A stretch of 64,000 nucleotides of DNA from Methanosphaerula subterraneus (GTDB lineage Archaea > Halobacteriota > Methanomicrobia > Methanomicrobiales > Methanospirillaceae), in NCBI RefSeq assembly GCF_052055875.1, contig NZ_CP170508.1, forward strand, positions 1,426,001 through 1,490,000. Reading direction: 5' to 3'. The position numbers and the translations under genes were made by a program. The notes beneath the pieces were generated by a model, which made no database searches, was not told where the DNA came from, and saw only the letters and a list, made by a program, of their open reading frames with translations. Shown here in pieces: positions 44,606-54,387 of this stretch; positions within the stretch are counted from its first letter, which is position 1, and every line of letters begins with the position of its first letter.

Positions 44606-45039
44606 ATGCCGCCCTCCCCGGAGTGACCCCGGGGTAGACCCCCTGCGGCCGGCTGCTTTCCTCTCCTGAGCAGGGCGACCGTCATCCGCTCGAGCAGTTC
44701 CCGGGGGCTGAACGGCTTGGTGATGTAGTCGTCGGCGCCTGCCGCGATGCCGGCTGCAATATCGTCCACCTCCCGCCGGGCTGAGAGGATTATGCAGACC
44801 GGGGACTCAGCACCGAGTGCCTCCCGCACCTCCCGTATCAGGTCCAGCCCGTCGAGGACCGGGAGCATGATGTCCACGATCATCAGGTCAGGGTGCGACG
44901 CCACCACCTTCGTCACCCCTGCCCGGCCATCCGAAGCCGTCTCGACCAGGTATCCATCCCTCTCGAGCTTCACCCGGAGCAACTTCTGGATCTCCGGGTC
45001 ATCGTCGATGATGACCACGTGCACAGGCATACCAATCAT
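44602..45039 (-). CDS. Response regulator receiver (CheY-like), single domain
   Basis: 145 residues. A receiver domain (about 4-122) with acidic pocket IDDDPE, the phospho-acceptor Asp in DLMIVDIMLPVLDGLD, the switch Ser/Ala region IILSARREVDD and Lys in DYITKPFSPRELLER. The tail RRGKQPAAGGLPRGHSG is basic, with no output domain. The output may be the helicase, whose start codon overlaps this stop. GTATTAATAC at 45058-45067 is a TATA-like element close to the start, consistent with a leaderless transcript. Confidence 0.93.
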   Translation of the reverse strand: MIGMPVHVVIIDDDPEIQKLLRVKLERDGYLVETASDGRAGVTKVVASHPDLMIVDIMLPVLDGLDLIREVREALGAESPVCIILSARREVDDIAAGIAAGADDYITKPFSPRELLERMTVALLRRGKQPAAGGLPRGHSGEGGI

Positions 45040-45239
45040 TCCTGCATGGCGTACCCGGTATTAATACATCTTCCGGCTAATCCACCGACGTCACCAGCAG
45101 AACAGGCCGGCCCGGATCATCACGACTTACCCGGAAAATCGGGTCCCGAGCGACCCGGAGACAGACAGCCGGCCTGGTCGGTGCAGTCAGGAGGAGTGGC
45201 ATGAAAGCACCGCTGGTGTGGCAAAATCAAAAAACCATG

Positions 45240-45251
45240 GGTATATATGTT
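45240..45251 (+). promoter_or_regulatory. Putative TATA box for the REC-PAS-GAF sensor
   Basis: GGTATATATGTT in the 249 bp divergent gap, 38-49 bp upstream of the sensor ATG (45289). The remainder of the gap shows no gene. Confidence 0.45.
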
Positions 45252-45288
45252 TAATTAGTCAATATCGATTCATAATCAGGTGTTTCCG

Positions 45289-48081
45289 ATGTATCAGGTG
45301 CTCTATGTCGATGACGAACAGGACCTCCTTGAGATCGCAAAACTCTACCTGGAGATCTCGCATGAGTTCACCATCGATACAGACACGTCTGCACAGGAGA
45401 CGCTGAATAACCGGAACCTTTCAGAGTACGATGCGATCATCTCCGATTACCAGATGCCGGAGATGGACGGCATCACCTTCTTAAAAGAGGTCCGCGCCCG
45501 ATATGGAGCCATTCCCTTTATTCTCTTCACCGGACGGGGACGGGAAGAGGTGGTCATCGAAGCGATCAACAACGGTGCCGACTTCTATCTCCAGAAGGGA
45601 GGCGATCCGAAGTCCCTGTTTGCAGAACTGATGCACAAGGTCAGGATCGTGGTGCAGCGCCGCCAGACCGAGGAGGCACTCCGAAATAATGAAGAGCGGC
45701 TGCGGATGGCACAGACGATCGGGCAGACCGGGAACTGGGAGTACGACCTGAAGACAGGGATGTTATGGGCCTCGGAGGAAGGGTTCAGGATCTTCGGGAT
45801 CCACCGGCAGTCAGGAACTATCGCCATCGAAGAGATTGAAGCCTGCATCCCGGAACAGGAGCGGGTGCAGAGGGCACTTCTGGACCTGATCAGAGACAAA
45901 AAGGGATATGACCTGGAATACACCATAAATCCGGCAGATGGGGCACCTCGGCGAACCATTCATTCAGTTGCAAAACTGATCCTCACAGCAGATGCGATCC
46001 CGGTCAAGGTGGCCGGTGCCATCCAGGATATCACAGAACAGAAAGAGGCCGAACGCGTCCTTCAAGAGTCAGAGAACCTATACCGGACGATATTTGAGAA
46101 TACCGGGGCGGCGACCATCATCACCAGGGAGGACGGGCTCATTGAATATGCCAATAAAGGGTTTGAAGATCTCTCGGGGTACTCAAAAGAGGAGATCGAG
46201 GGCCGGAAGTCGTGGACTGAGTTCATCCTCAGGGAAGATCGGGATCAGCGACGGGTCGACCCACTGACCACCACCCTGTATCAATTCCAGTTTATTGATC
46301 GGAACGGGTGCATCAAGGATTGTATCAATAATCTCCGGATGATCGCCGGCACCAGGAAGAGTGTGGCATCGATCATCGATCTCACGGAACTGAAACGGAC
46401 AGAGGAGGAACTCAGGGAGAACCGGCGAACCCTGGTCACCCTGATGAACAATCTTCAAGGCATGGCATACCGGTGCGCCAATGATCCCAACTGGACGATG
46501 GAATTTATCAGTGGGGGATCCGCAGCCCTCACCGGGTATGATCCCGCCGACCTGATCAATAACCGGATCATATCCTACGGCAGGCTCATCGTCCCGGAGG
46601 ACCAGCAGAGGGTCTGGAAACAGATCCAGACCGGTATCGACAGAGACCGGCCCTTCCAGTTCGAATACCGGATTAAGGATCGTTCCGGCCGGATCAAGTG
46701 GGTCTGGGAACAGGGACGGGGGATCTTCAATGATCAGGGGGATCTGATCGCCCTCGAAGGATACATTATGGACATCACCCGGCGCAGGGAGGCCGAGGAT
46801 GAACTGAACCGGATCAATGCACGGAACAAAGCCCTCCTGCTCGCAAATCCAGACCTGATGTTTGTGTACTCTGCTGATGGGAGAATTGTGGACTTCCATG
46901 CAGGGGACGCCAGTGCCCTGTATATACCACCTGACCGGTTCCTGGGTCGATCGATCGGCGAGGTTCTCCCCCCCGATGTCGCTCAGGCCACCTGCGAGCG
47001 TATCGCCAGGGTAGCCGAGACCGGTCTGCCCCAGAGATATGAATACAGCCTGGCCCTCAGGGGCGGAACGCGATATTTTGAGAGCCGGCTCGTTCCCTCG
47101 GGGGACCGGGAATTCCTCTCCATCGTGAGAGATATCACCGAACAGAAGCGTGCATCAGACGCAGTGCAGGTGAGCGAGGAGAAGTACCGTGCCGTCATTG
47201 AGAATATGCAGGACCTCTGCTACAGGACCGACCTGGAGGGTACCATCCAGATGATCAGCGAGGCCGGTGCCAGGCTGGCCGGTTATACATCTCCGGACGA
47301 ACTGATCGGCGGTAATATTCAGGACATCTATGTACACCCGGAGGAGCGGGAAGTGCTCCTCGCACTTCTGGCAGATCAGGGAGAGGTCACAGACTATCCT
47401 ACCACCCTCAAGGCGCAGGACGGGAGCCATCGGTACGTGACGACAAGCAGCCATCTCTATCATGCTGCCGATGGAACCGTCTGTGGTGTCGAAGGAGTCA
47501 TACACGACTTCACCGAAGAGAAACTGGCCAGAGCGGCGCTCATCCGAACCAGGGAGGCCCTCTCCAAAAAGACGGAGGCACTCGCAATCCTCAATGCGAT
47601 CCTCAGCACGGCAAACCAGGCAACCGATCGCCGGCAGGTCCTCGGCGAGGTTCTGGACAAGACCCTGCAGTTGCTCGACTTCGATGCCGGCGGGATCTAT
47701 CTGGCAGACCGTGCCGCTGGAACCGCCAGGGTCGTCTATTCCAAAAATCTTCCCCCCGAGTTCCTCGCCAGAGTCAGAGAGGTGCCCCTCGACATGGTTC
47801 CGTACCGGACACTTTTCATCGAGGGGGCACCCCTCATCACCGACCATTATGAAGAGGTCTCCCCGGACCATTCGATACCCTATGGATTCCAGTCGGTGGT
47901 GAGCGTCCCCATCGTCTCAAAAACCCGGATCATCGGGGCATTGAATGTGGTCAGCACGCAGAGGCAGGAGGTCTCTCCAGAGGAGAGAGAGACGCTCATC
48001 TCGATCGGACGGGAACTGGGCGGAACGATCGAGAGGATGACCGCAGAAGAGGAGAGAATCCAGACTACTCGCCCTGCATGA
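45289..48081 (+). CDS. Multi-sensor protein REC-PAS(5)-GAF without a kinase domain
   Basis: 930 residues from the ATG at 45289 (MYQVLYVDDEQD); the GTG at 45280 is part of the ribosome site. Receiver domain 1-120 with acceptor Asp 53 in AIISDYQMPEMDG. Then about five PAS domains (about 145-255, 270-375, 395-510, 525-620, 635-745), several ending in the PAC motif DITEQK or DITRRREAE. A GAF domain (about 770-915) follows. It stops shortly after GAF (EEERIQTTRPA) where relatives usually carry more PAS domains or a histidine kinase. A recombination-type truncation is suspected because gene remnants follow. No membrane segments, so a cytosolic sensor. Confidence 0.88.
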   Translation: MYQVLYVDDEQDLLEIAKLYLEISHEFTIDTDTSAQETLNNRNLSEYDAIISDYQMPEMDGITFLKEVRARYGAIPFILFTGRGREEVVIEAINNGADFYLQKGGDPKSLFAELMHKVRIVVQRRQTEEALRNNEERLRMAQTIGQTGNWEYDLKTGMLWASEEGFRIFGIHRQSGTIAIEEIEACIPEQERVQRALLDLIRDKKGYDLEYTINPADGAPRRTIHSVAKLILTADAIPVKVAGAIQDITEQKEAERVLQESENLYRTIFENTGAATIITREDGLIEYANKGFEDLSGYSKEEIEGRKSWTEFILREDRDQRRVDPLTTTLYQFQFIDRNGCIKDCINNLRMIAGTRKSVASIIDLTELKRTEEELRENRRTLVTLMNNLQGMAYRCANDPNWTMEFISGGSAALTGYDPADLINNRIISYGRLIVPEDQQRVWKQIQTGIDRDRPFQFEYRIKDRSGRIKWVWEQGRGIFNDQGDLIALEGYIMDITRRREAEDELNRINARNKALLLANPDLMFVYSADGRIVDFHAGDASALYIPPDRFLGRSIGEVLPPDVAQATCERIARVAETGLPQRYEYSLALRGGTRYFESRLVPSGDREFLSIVRDITEQKRASDAVQVSEEKYRAVIENMQDLCYRTDLEGTIQMISEAGARLAGYTSPDELIGGNIQDIYVHPEEREVLLALLADQGEVTDYPTTLKAQDGSHRYVTTSSHLYHAADGTVCGVEGVIHDFTEEKLARAALIRTREALSKKTEALAILNAILSTANQATDRRQVLGEVLDKTLQLLDFDAGGIYLADRAAGTARVVYSKNLPPEFLARVREVPLDMVPYRTLFIEGAPLITDHYEEVSPDHSIPYGFQSVVSVPIVSKTRIIGALNVVSTQRQEVSPEERETLISIGRELGGTIERMTAEEERIQTTRPA

Positions 48082-48117
48082 GAATCCAAGACGAGAAGAG
48101 GTTGACCTGACCATTGA

Positions 48118-48537
48118 TCGGTAGAGAACAGGCATAGCGACCGATACGGGATCATCGTCCCCGGCGGCGCCGGCCTCCCGACAGACACGAACGGCGACGG
48201 GAAGTACGACGACGTGAACGGCAACGGGATGCTCGACTTCAACGACGTCGTCCTCTACGTCAACCAGATGGACTGTATAGCGGCGAACGAGTCGGTCGAA
48301 GGCTTCGACTTCGATGGGGACGGTCAGACCGATTTCGCCGATGTTGTCTGGTTATTCAATAACCTCTGAGCGCCCGACGTCACCGCCTCAGGAGATCGGG
48401 GTGATCAGCCGCTCGTCGACAGCGTCTATCACTCAATTGGGACCTGCATCGCCCAGGAGTACCTCGAAGTGATCGACGGGGCCTCAAACAATGAAAAAAC
48501 CCAGAACCAGACAGAGAAAGAAAATGAAAAGGAATGA
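48118..48537 (+). pseudogene. Remnant of a dockerin-type surface protein 3' end and an adjoining coding fragment
   Basis: A start-less frame opens at 48118 and encodes GIIVPGGAGLPTDTNGDGKY, then two EF-hand loops DVNGNGMLDFNDVVLYVNQM and FDFDGDGQTDFADVVWLF, stopping at 48369. This is the C-terminus seen in the 720-residue protein at 35993. In the same frame after that stop, a second open stretch (48370-48537) looks protein-coding (DQPLVDSVYHSIGTCIAQEY) and ends in a Lys/Glu-rich tail. Both are cut-off gene ends, evidence of past rearrangement at this spot. Confidence 0.7.
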
Positions 48538-48555
48538 GTTGAAATTGCTGTTAAA

Positions 48556-48627
48556 CGCCCCGGCCGGGACTTGAACCCGGGTCAAAAGCTCCGCAAGCTC
48601 CTAGGATGTCCACTACCCTACCGGGAC
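48556..48627 (-). tRNA. tRNA-Arg (anticodon GCG)
   Basis: Cloverleaf on the minus strand. The acceptor stem GTCCCGG pairs with CCGGGGC (one G-U). The anticodon stem GGAGC/GCTTT encloses loop TTGCGGA with anticodon GCG. The T arm CCGGG-TTCAAGT-CCCGG is perfect, and the discriminator is G. No CCA is encoded. It reads CGC/CGU arginine codons. It lies just beyond the gene remnants, so it may mark the recombination point. Confidence 0.93.
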
Positions 48628-48945
48628 CGATTGAGGGTCAGCCCTGCTCTATTCTATACGATCCTCTCGCATAAATAGATGTTCATAATCCGACCATATC
48701 GTCACACCATCCCGGGATAGTCGGTAGCAGAGGACAGGAGACGAATGCACATTAAAACAGCCGGGCAGGAGAAGCGGACAGAAAATACGGGCATAATTCA
48801 TTAATTCCGGTGTTTTTTATACAAAAAGATAAATGCCCGACTTTTATTGATATAAAAAATCAGAAATGTTTAATAATTTATTTGCCGATCTAACTGTTGC
48901 TTCTTCTATGATCGATCGAATACCATACCACCCGGAGAATCCAGA
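48628..48945. other. 318 bp AT-rich intergenic region upstream of the CBM6 giant
   Basis: No gene seen on either strand. Two AT-rich blocks stand out, 48785-48850 and 48852-48900 (for example TTATTGATATAAAAAATCAG), strikingly low in GC for this genome. One is a likely promoter for the large secreted protein; the upstream half holds the tRNA-Arg promoter region. Confidence 0.4.
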
Positions 48946-51900
48946 ATGAATAAACCAGGGACTATCCGGATACTCATCGCTCTGCTCCTGCTCCTCTGTC
49001 TGATCGAGGGCGCCGCCGCCGTCACCGTGGTGGTGGCAGCGCAGGACAGCAGTGCACTCTCTAAAGCATCAGCCCAGTTTATCTGTGACGGGTCAGGCGA
49101 CCAGGAACAGATCAAAGCAGCGATCGCATCGCTCCCCTGGAGCGGCGGAACGGTGCTGCTGAGGGAAGGGACCTATCATTGCACCGACAATATCGTGCCC
49201 GGGGCCTATACCACCCTCAAAGGGGAGGGGGTCGATAAGACGATCATCGATATCCAGGGATACTACATGGGTATCAAGGTCGACCAGCCGTACATCACCC
49301 TGCAGGACTTCACCATCACCGGCCGCGGATGGGTCCGGATCACCGCCAGCCACATCCAGGTCAGGAACGTCGCCGCCAAGGATGCCCTGCACGGCTACTA
49401 TCCCGGCAAGTTTGAAGACATGGGGGCGAACGGGGCATTCTTTGTCTGGGCGGACAACCGGGTCGTCGAGGATATCGAGTTCAACCAGTGCAGTGCCACC
49501 AACATAGGTACCCACGGGTTCAACCTGAACGGCCAGGGTACCCCGAAGATGATCAGGAATATTCGGTTCATCGACTGCTCGGCCACCCTCTGCGGGGACG
49601 CCGACGGACATCCCTGGGCGACGGGGTTCGACTTCCATGAGGCCAACGACCTGGTCGACTGCCAGGTCATCCGCTGTGTGGCGGACAACAACTGGGAGTC
49701 CGGGTTCCACTTCGAGCCGGGCGACCTCCAGCAGAACATCGTGATGACCGACTGCCTCAGCACCAACAACGGGCAGCGGAACACCAACGACGGAGACTTC
49801 ACGGTCCAACCCCCGGTGCCGGCCCACTTCTACATGGCAGGGTACACGGTCGCGATGGGGACCACGCTGAACAACTGCCGTTCGATCAACAACAGGAACT
49901 ATGGCTTTTATGACGAGCAGAACGGGGACAACATCTTCAACGGGTGCACCGACATCGGAAGCGGATACGGCTGGAAACTCTGTAAGGACGTCGAGGACGT
50001 CCAGCTGAACAACTGTGTCTCGGTCGACGCACAGCACTGGGCCCTCTGGATCGCCTATGCACGCAACATCCAGGTCCTGGGATTCGAACAGTACAATTCG
50101 GCAGGGAGGACCGACATCTCCCCGCAGGTCCAGTCGATGCTCGGCTACTACAAGGGAGAGAGCGCCTATGAGAAGCCGGTGACCGGGTCGTACTTCGATA
50201 TCACCGCCCACGGGTCGACACTGCCGATCCTAAACCTCGACGATGCTTACAACAGTCAGGCCAATGGGAACACCTACTCGTTAAAGACCTCAAACACCTC
50301 GTATGTCGCACCAGGGATCACCCTGGCCCCGACCCCGACCCTGCCGCCCGAGCAGGCGGTCGACCCGGTCCCGCTCACCACACCGACGATCCAGGACCCC
50401 ATCCCGGTCCCGGGAATGATCGAGGCCGAGAACTACCTCCCCGGTGCCGAGGCGGGGTTCCATGACACGACCTCAGGGAACGACGGATCCGTGTACAGGT
50501 TCGATGATGTGGACGTGGAGCGGCTCGCCGATGGAAGCGGCTATAATGTCGGGTTCATCAGGTCAGGCGAATGGCTGAAGTACAACATCACGGCCCAGGC
50601 CGCCGGGGTCTACAACCTGGACTTCCGGGTCGCATCCCCCTTCAGTGACCGGTCGTTCACCTTCCAGGTGGACGGTATGGAGGCCGGCGGCGTGACGGTA
50701 CCAAAGACCGGGTCTTATGATACCTACACCACCGTCAGGACACAGGTGTACCTGGGCGCAGGTCCCCACCAGTTCAGACTCGCCTTCAATAATGCGGACA
50801 ATACCAACCTCGACAGCATCAACGTGATCTCCGCCTCAGGCGGGTCGCCGACACCCACCCCCACCGGAACCGTCCTCACGACAGTGACCACCATGCCACC
50901 GACCACCCCGACGATGCCGGCGGTCCCAGGCCACACCCTCCCCACCAGGATCGAGGCAAAAGACTTCGACCTCGGCGGTGAGGGGGTCGCGTACCACGAC
51001 ACCACCCCGGGCAACCAGGGCGGGGCCTACCGGCCGGATGATGTCGATATCAGCCGCAGTGCATCCGAGGGATCCGACGTGATCACCGGGATCGCCTCCG
51101 GCGAATGGGTCAGGTATTCCGTCACAATTCCGAGCGGCGGGATCTACACCGCCTCCTTCCGGGTCGCCGGCATCAACGGCGGCACCCGGTTCGGAGTTCA
51201 GCTGGACGGGGCCGACATCAGCCTGATCTCAGTCCCCGACACCGGCTCCCTCGACCAGTTCACCACCGTCAAACGGATGGTCTGGCTCCCCTCCGGGAAC
51301 CATACCCTGGAGCTCACCTTCAACGACCCGATGGCCATCGGGTCCATCGATCTCCAGAGTCTGACGGCACCGACGCCCACCCCGACATCCACCACGTCGG
51401 TTCCGACCACGATCCCTACCGGGACCGTCCCGGTGAATACGACGACTCCGATCCCCACGCCGACCGTGAACCAGACTCCCAACCAGACCCCGTCGTCAGG
51501 GGCCTACATTCAGCACACCTTCCCGACCCGGATCGAGGCTGAGGACTACGACTACGGCGGACAGGGGATCGGCTATTACGACCTGACACCTGAGGAGGAG
51601 ATTCCGATGTACAGAAGTGATGGTGTCGACATCGGGTACTCCCAGTCCCGGGGATCCTACTATGTCACCGCTGATATCGACGGGGAATGGCTCGCCTACA
51701 CTGTGACGATCCCGAGCAGCGGGATCTACACCCTTGCCTTCGACCTGGCATCGAACAGACCGTCGGCCTGCTCACTGGAGGTGGACAACTCAAGCGTCTG
51801 TTCGATCGTCGGCCTGGAGACCGGCTCCATGACCACCTTCCAGGAGGTCCGGCGGCAGGCCTGGCTTCCGGCGGGCACCCACACCCTGAAGCTGAACTTT

Positions 51901-54315
51901 GCAGGCCCGATGGCATTGAACGCCATCGACGTCTGGCCCTCCAGCGGGCCGGCCCCGACCTTCACCACCCGGCCGGAGGTGACACCGCCCGCAACCCCGG
52001 TGACCACCACGCCGGCAGCGACCCCCACCACGAACCTGACACCCGCGACAACGGTGACGGTCACCCAGACGACGAACGCCACGCCGACCATCCCAACGAC
52101 GCCGGTGACGACGCTCACCACCGTCGTCCCGACCACGAGCACCACCGCCCCAACACCGACGGTGACGGCGGCGCCACCCTACCAGCTCGGGCTGGCACAC
52201 CAGATCCCTTCCCGGATCGAGGCTGAAGACTTCGACCTCGGCGGCGAAGGGGTCGCGTACCACGACACCACGGCAGGCAACGACGGAGGGCAGTACCGGA
52301 CCAGCGAAGGGGTCGACATCGAGTACAACCCGACCGAGCAGAACTACAACATCGGCTGGGTCTTCCCTGGCGAGTGGACCCGGTACACGGTGAATGTGAC
52401 CGCCGCTGGCACCTACACCGCCGACTTCCGGGTCTCGACCGCCTGGAACGGGATCTCCTTCGTCATGATGCTGGACGACAACCCGACCCCGGTGACGACC
52501 GTCGAGGTGCCGAACACCGGCTCCTACGGGACCTACACCACGGTCCACAAGACCGTCGCCCTGCCTGCAGGCCTGCACCGGATCAAGCTGATCTTCAACG
52601 GCTACGAGAACATCAACTACCTGGAGTTCACGCCGACTGGAACCCCCGTGACCACGCCGACCACCCTGGTACCGGTCACCACCCCACCCACGACGGTGCC
52701 GACCACGGTACCGACCACCATCGGGACACCCGGGTCGACCACATCACCCTACCGGCAGCACACCCTTCCAGCGAGGATCGAAGCAGAGGACTTCGACAAC
52801 GGTGGTGAAGGCTTCGCCTACCATGACACCACGCCCCTGAACGAGGGAGGACAGTACCGCCCGGGTGACGGGGTCGACATCGAGTACAGCCAGCAGGAGA
52901 AGAGTTACAATATCGGCTGGATCCGGGACGGCGAATGGCTTCTCTACACCGTGAATGCACCGGTTGCCGGGGTCTACACCACCACGTTCCGGGCCGCGAC
53001 ACCAGGCCTCGGACGACAGATCCAGGTCGCTGTCGACGGCACGCCGGCCGTCACCGTCGGGATCCCGACCTCGAGCTCGTTCGATCTCTACCAGGATGTC
53101 GTCGCCCAGGTGTCACTCCCTGCCGGCACCCACCAGCTCAGGCTGCTGCTGAAGGGCGGGTCGATGAACCTGAACTACATCACCATCACAGCACCTGCAG
53201 GGCCCGTAACCACGCAGACCACCACCCAGCCCTCCACCACCATCCCAACAACGACGCCGACCACGGTACCGACCACAATTCCGACGACCATAGCGACACC
53301 TGGCTCGATCACGTCTCCCTACCAGCAGCACACCCTTCCAACGAGGATCGAGGCTGAGGACTTCGACAACGGCGGCGAAGGTTACGCCTACCATGACACC
53401 ACGCCCCTGAATGAGGGAGGACAGTACCGCCCGGGTGACGGGGTCGACATCGAGTACAGCCAGCAGGAGAAAAGTTACGACGTCGGCTGGATCCGGGATG
53501 GCGAATGGCTCCTCTACACCATCAACGTCCCGACCGCCGGTACCTACACCACCACATTCCGGGCCGCCGTCCCGACAGCAGGGGCACATATCAGGATGCA
53601 GGTGGACGGGAGCGACCTGGCAGACCCCACCCTCACCCGGACCGGATCCTTTGAGGCCTTTTCAGACACCGTCGTTCAGGTCTCACTCTCTGCCGGCACC
53701 CACACGATCAAGCTACTCCCGGGCGGGGGCTCGATGAACCTGAACTATTTCACCTTCAGTGCAGCCCAGCAGCCGACCCAGACCCCGACACAGGTGATCT
53801 CCACCATCCCGACGATGCCACCGGTGACACCGACCACCACCGTGACCCAGGTCTCCACGTATAAGGGCACCCCGTTCAGGCCCCATGTGCTGCCGGCACG
53901 GATCGAAGCCGAGGACTATGACCTGGGCGGCGAAACCGTCGCCTACCATGACCTGACTTCCCAGAATGAGGGGGGTGCCTACCGGTCGGACGGCGTGGAC
54001 ATCGAGTACAACGCAGGCGAGCGATCGTTTGATGTCGGCTGGGTGAGGAACGGTGAATGGCTCACCTACACCGTCACATCAGACGCAGCCAGGACCTACA
54101 CCGGTTCGTTCAGGGTCGCGACCCCGACAACAGGGAAACAGATCAGAGTCTCTGTGGACAACACCGATGTCGGCGTCGTCACCATCCCGGCTACCGGCGG
54201 CTTCAAGCAGTTCAGCACCGTGACCACCGGGATCCCGCTGACCCCGGGTATCCACCAGGTCAGGCTGACGCTCGTCGGCGACGAACTGAACTTCAACTAC
54301 TTCGAGCTGACCTGA
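48946..54315 (+). CDS. Giant secreted protein: beta-helix plus seven CBM6 modules
   Basis: 1789 residues. Signal peptide (about 1-27, LIALLLLLCLIEGAAA). A right-handed parallel beta-helix domain of pectate-lyase type (about 28-455) includes GTYHCTDNIVPGAYTTLKGE. Seven CBM6 modules begin near residues 490, 665, 862, 1088, 1281, 1471 and 1652, each with xRIEAEDFDxGGEGxAYHDT and a GEWLxYTV strand. They are joined by Thr/Pro-rich linkers likely to be O-glycosylated. There is no C-terminal anchor. Modules 5 and 6 are nearly identical over 570 bp. The ATG follows CCCGGAGAATCC. It probably binds or modifies polysaccharide outside the cell. Confidence 0.88.
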   Translation: MNKPGTIRILIALLLLLCLIEGAAAVTVVVAAQDSSALSKASAQFICDGSGDQEQIKAAIASLPWSGGTVLLREGTYHCTDNIVPGAYTTLKGEGVDKTIIDIQGYYMGIKVDQPYITLQDFTITGRGWVRITASHIQVRNVAAKDALHGYYPGKFEDMGANGAFFVWADNRVVEDIEFNQCSATNIGTHGFNLNGQGTPKMIRNIRFIDCSATLCGDADGHPWATGFDFHEANDLVDCQVIRCVADNNWESGFHFEPGDLQQNIVMTDCLSTNNGQRNTNDGDFTVQPPVPAHFYMAGYTVAMGTTLNNCRSINNRNYGFYDEQNGDNIFNGCTDIGSGYGWKLCKDVEDVQLNNCVSVDAQHWALWIAYARNIQVLGFEQYNSAGRTDISPQVQSMLGYYKGESAYEKPVTGSYFDITAHGSTLPILNLDDAYNSQANGNTYSLKTSNTSYVAPGITLAPTPTLPPEQAVDPVPLTTPTIQDPIPVPGMIEAENYLPGAEAGFHDTTSGNDGSVYRFDDVDVERLADGSGYNVGFIRSGEWLKYNITAQAAGVYNLDFRVASPFSDRSFTFQVDGMEAGGVTVPKTGSYDTYTTVRTQVYLGAGPHQFRLAFNNADNTNLDSINVISASGGSPTPTPTGTVLTTVTTMPPTTPTMPAVPGHTLPTRIEAKDFDLGGEGVAYHDTTPGNQGGAYRPDDVDISRSASEGSDVITGIASGEWVRYSVTIPSGGIYTASFRVAGINGGTRFGVQLDGADISLISVPDTGSLDQFTTVKRMVWLPSGNHTLELTFNDPMAIGSIDLQSLTAPTPTPTSTTSVPTTIPTGTVPVNTTTPIPTPTVNQTPNQTPSSGAYIQHTFPTRIEAEDYDYGGQGIGYYDLTPEEEIPMYRSDGVDIGYSQSRGSYYVTADIDGEWLAYTVTIPSSGIYTLAFDLASNRPSACSLEVDNSSVCSIVGLETGSMTTFQEVRRQAWLPAGTHTLKLNFAGPMALNAIDVWPSSGPAPTFTTRPEVTPPATPVTTTPAATPTTNLTPATTVTVTQTTNATPTIPTTPVTTLTTVVPTTSTTAPTPTVTAAPPYQLGLAHQIPSRIEAEDFDLGGEGVAYHDTTAGNDGGQYRTSEGVDIEYNPTEQNYNIGWVFPGEWTRYTVNVTAAGTYTADFRVSTAWNGISFVMMLDDNPTPVTTVEVPNTGSYGTYTTVHKTVALPAGLHRIKLIFNGYENINYLEFTPTGTPVTTPTTLVPVTTPPTTVPTTVPTTIGTPGSTTSPYRQHTLPARIEAEDFDNGGEGFAYHDTTPLNEGGQYRPGDGVDIEYSQQEKSYNIGWIRDGEWLLYTVNAPVAGVYTTTFRAATPGLGRQIQVAVDGTPAVTVGIPTSSSFDLYQDVVAQVSLPAGTHQLRLLLKGGSMNLNYITITAPAGPVTTQTTTQPSTTIPTTTPTTVPTTIPTTIATPGSITSPYQQHTLPTRIEAEDFDNGGEGYAYHDTTPLNEGGQYRPGDGVDIEYSQQEKSYDVGWIRDGEWLLYTINVPTAGTYTTTFRAAVPTAGAHIRMQVDGSDLADPTLTRTGSFEAFSDTVVQVSLSAGTHTIKLLPGGGSMNLNYFTFSAAQQPTQTPTQVISTIPTMPPVTPTTTVTQVSTYKGTPFRPHVLPARIEAEDYDLGGETVAYHDLTSQNEGGAYRSDGVDIEYNAGERSFDVGWVRNGEWLTYTVTSDAARTYTGSFRVATPTTGKQIRVSVDNTDVGVVTIPATGGFKQFSTVTTGIPLTPGIHQVRLTLVGDELNFNYFELT

Positions 54316-54387
54316 TCAGCCACATCCTTTTTGCCGGATCCGGCGAACCCAGAGTATTAATGGCACCGCTACACAGAGGTACTCTGC

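Noticed and set aside
51350..54000. Repeated DNA in the giant secreted gene that could look like a repeat array
   Set aside because: Repeats are in frame, of module length and encode CBM6 domains and Thr/Pro linkers; there are no short equal repeats with unique spacers as in CRISPR.
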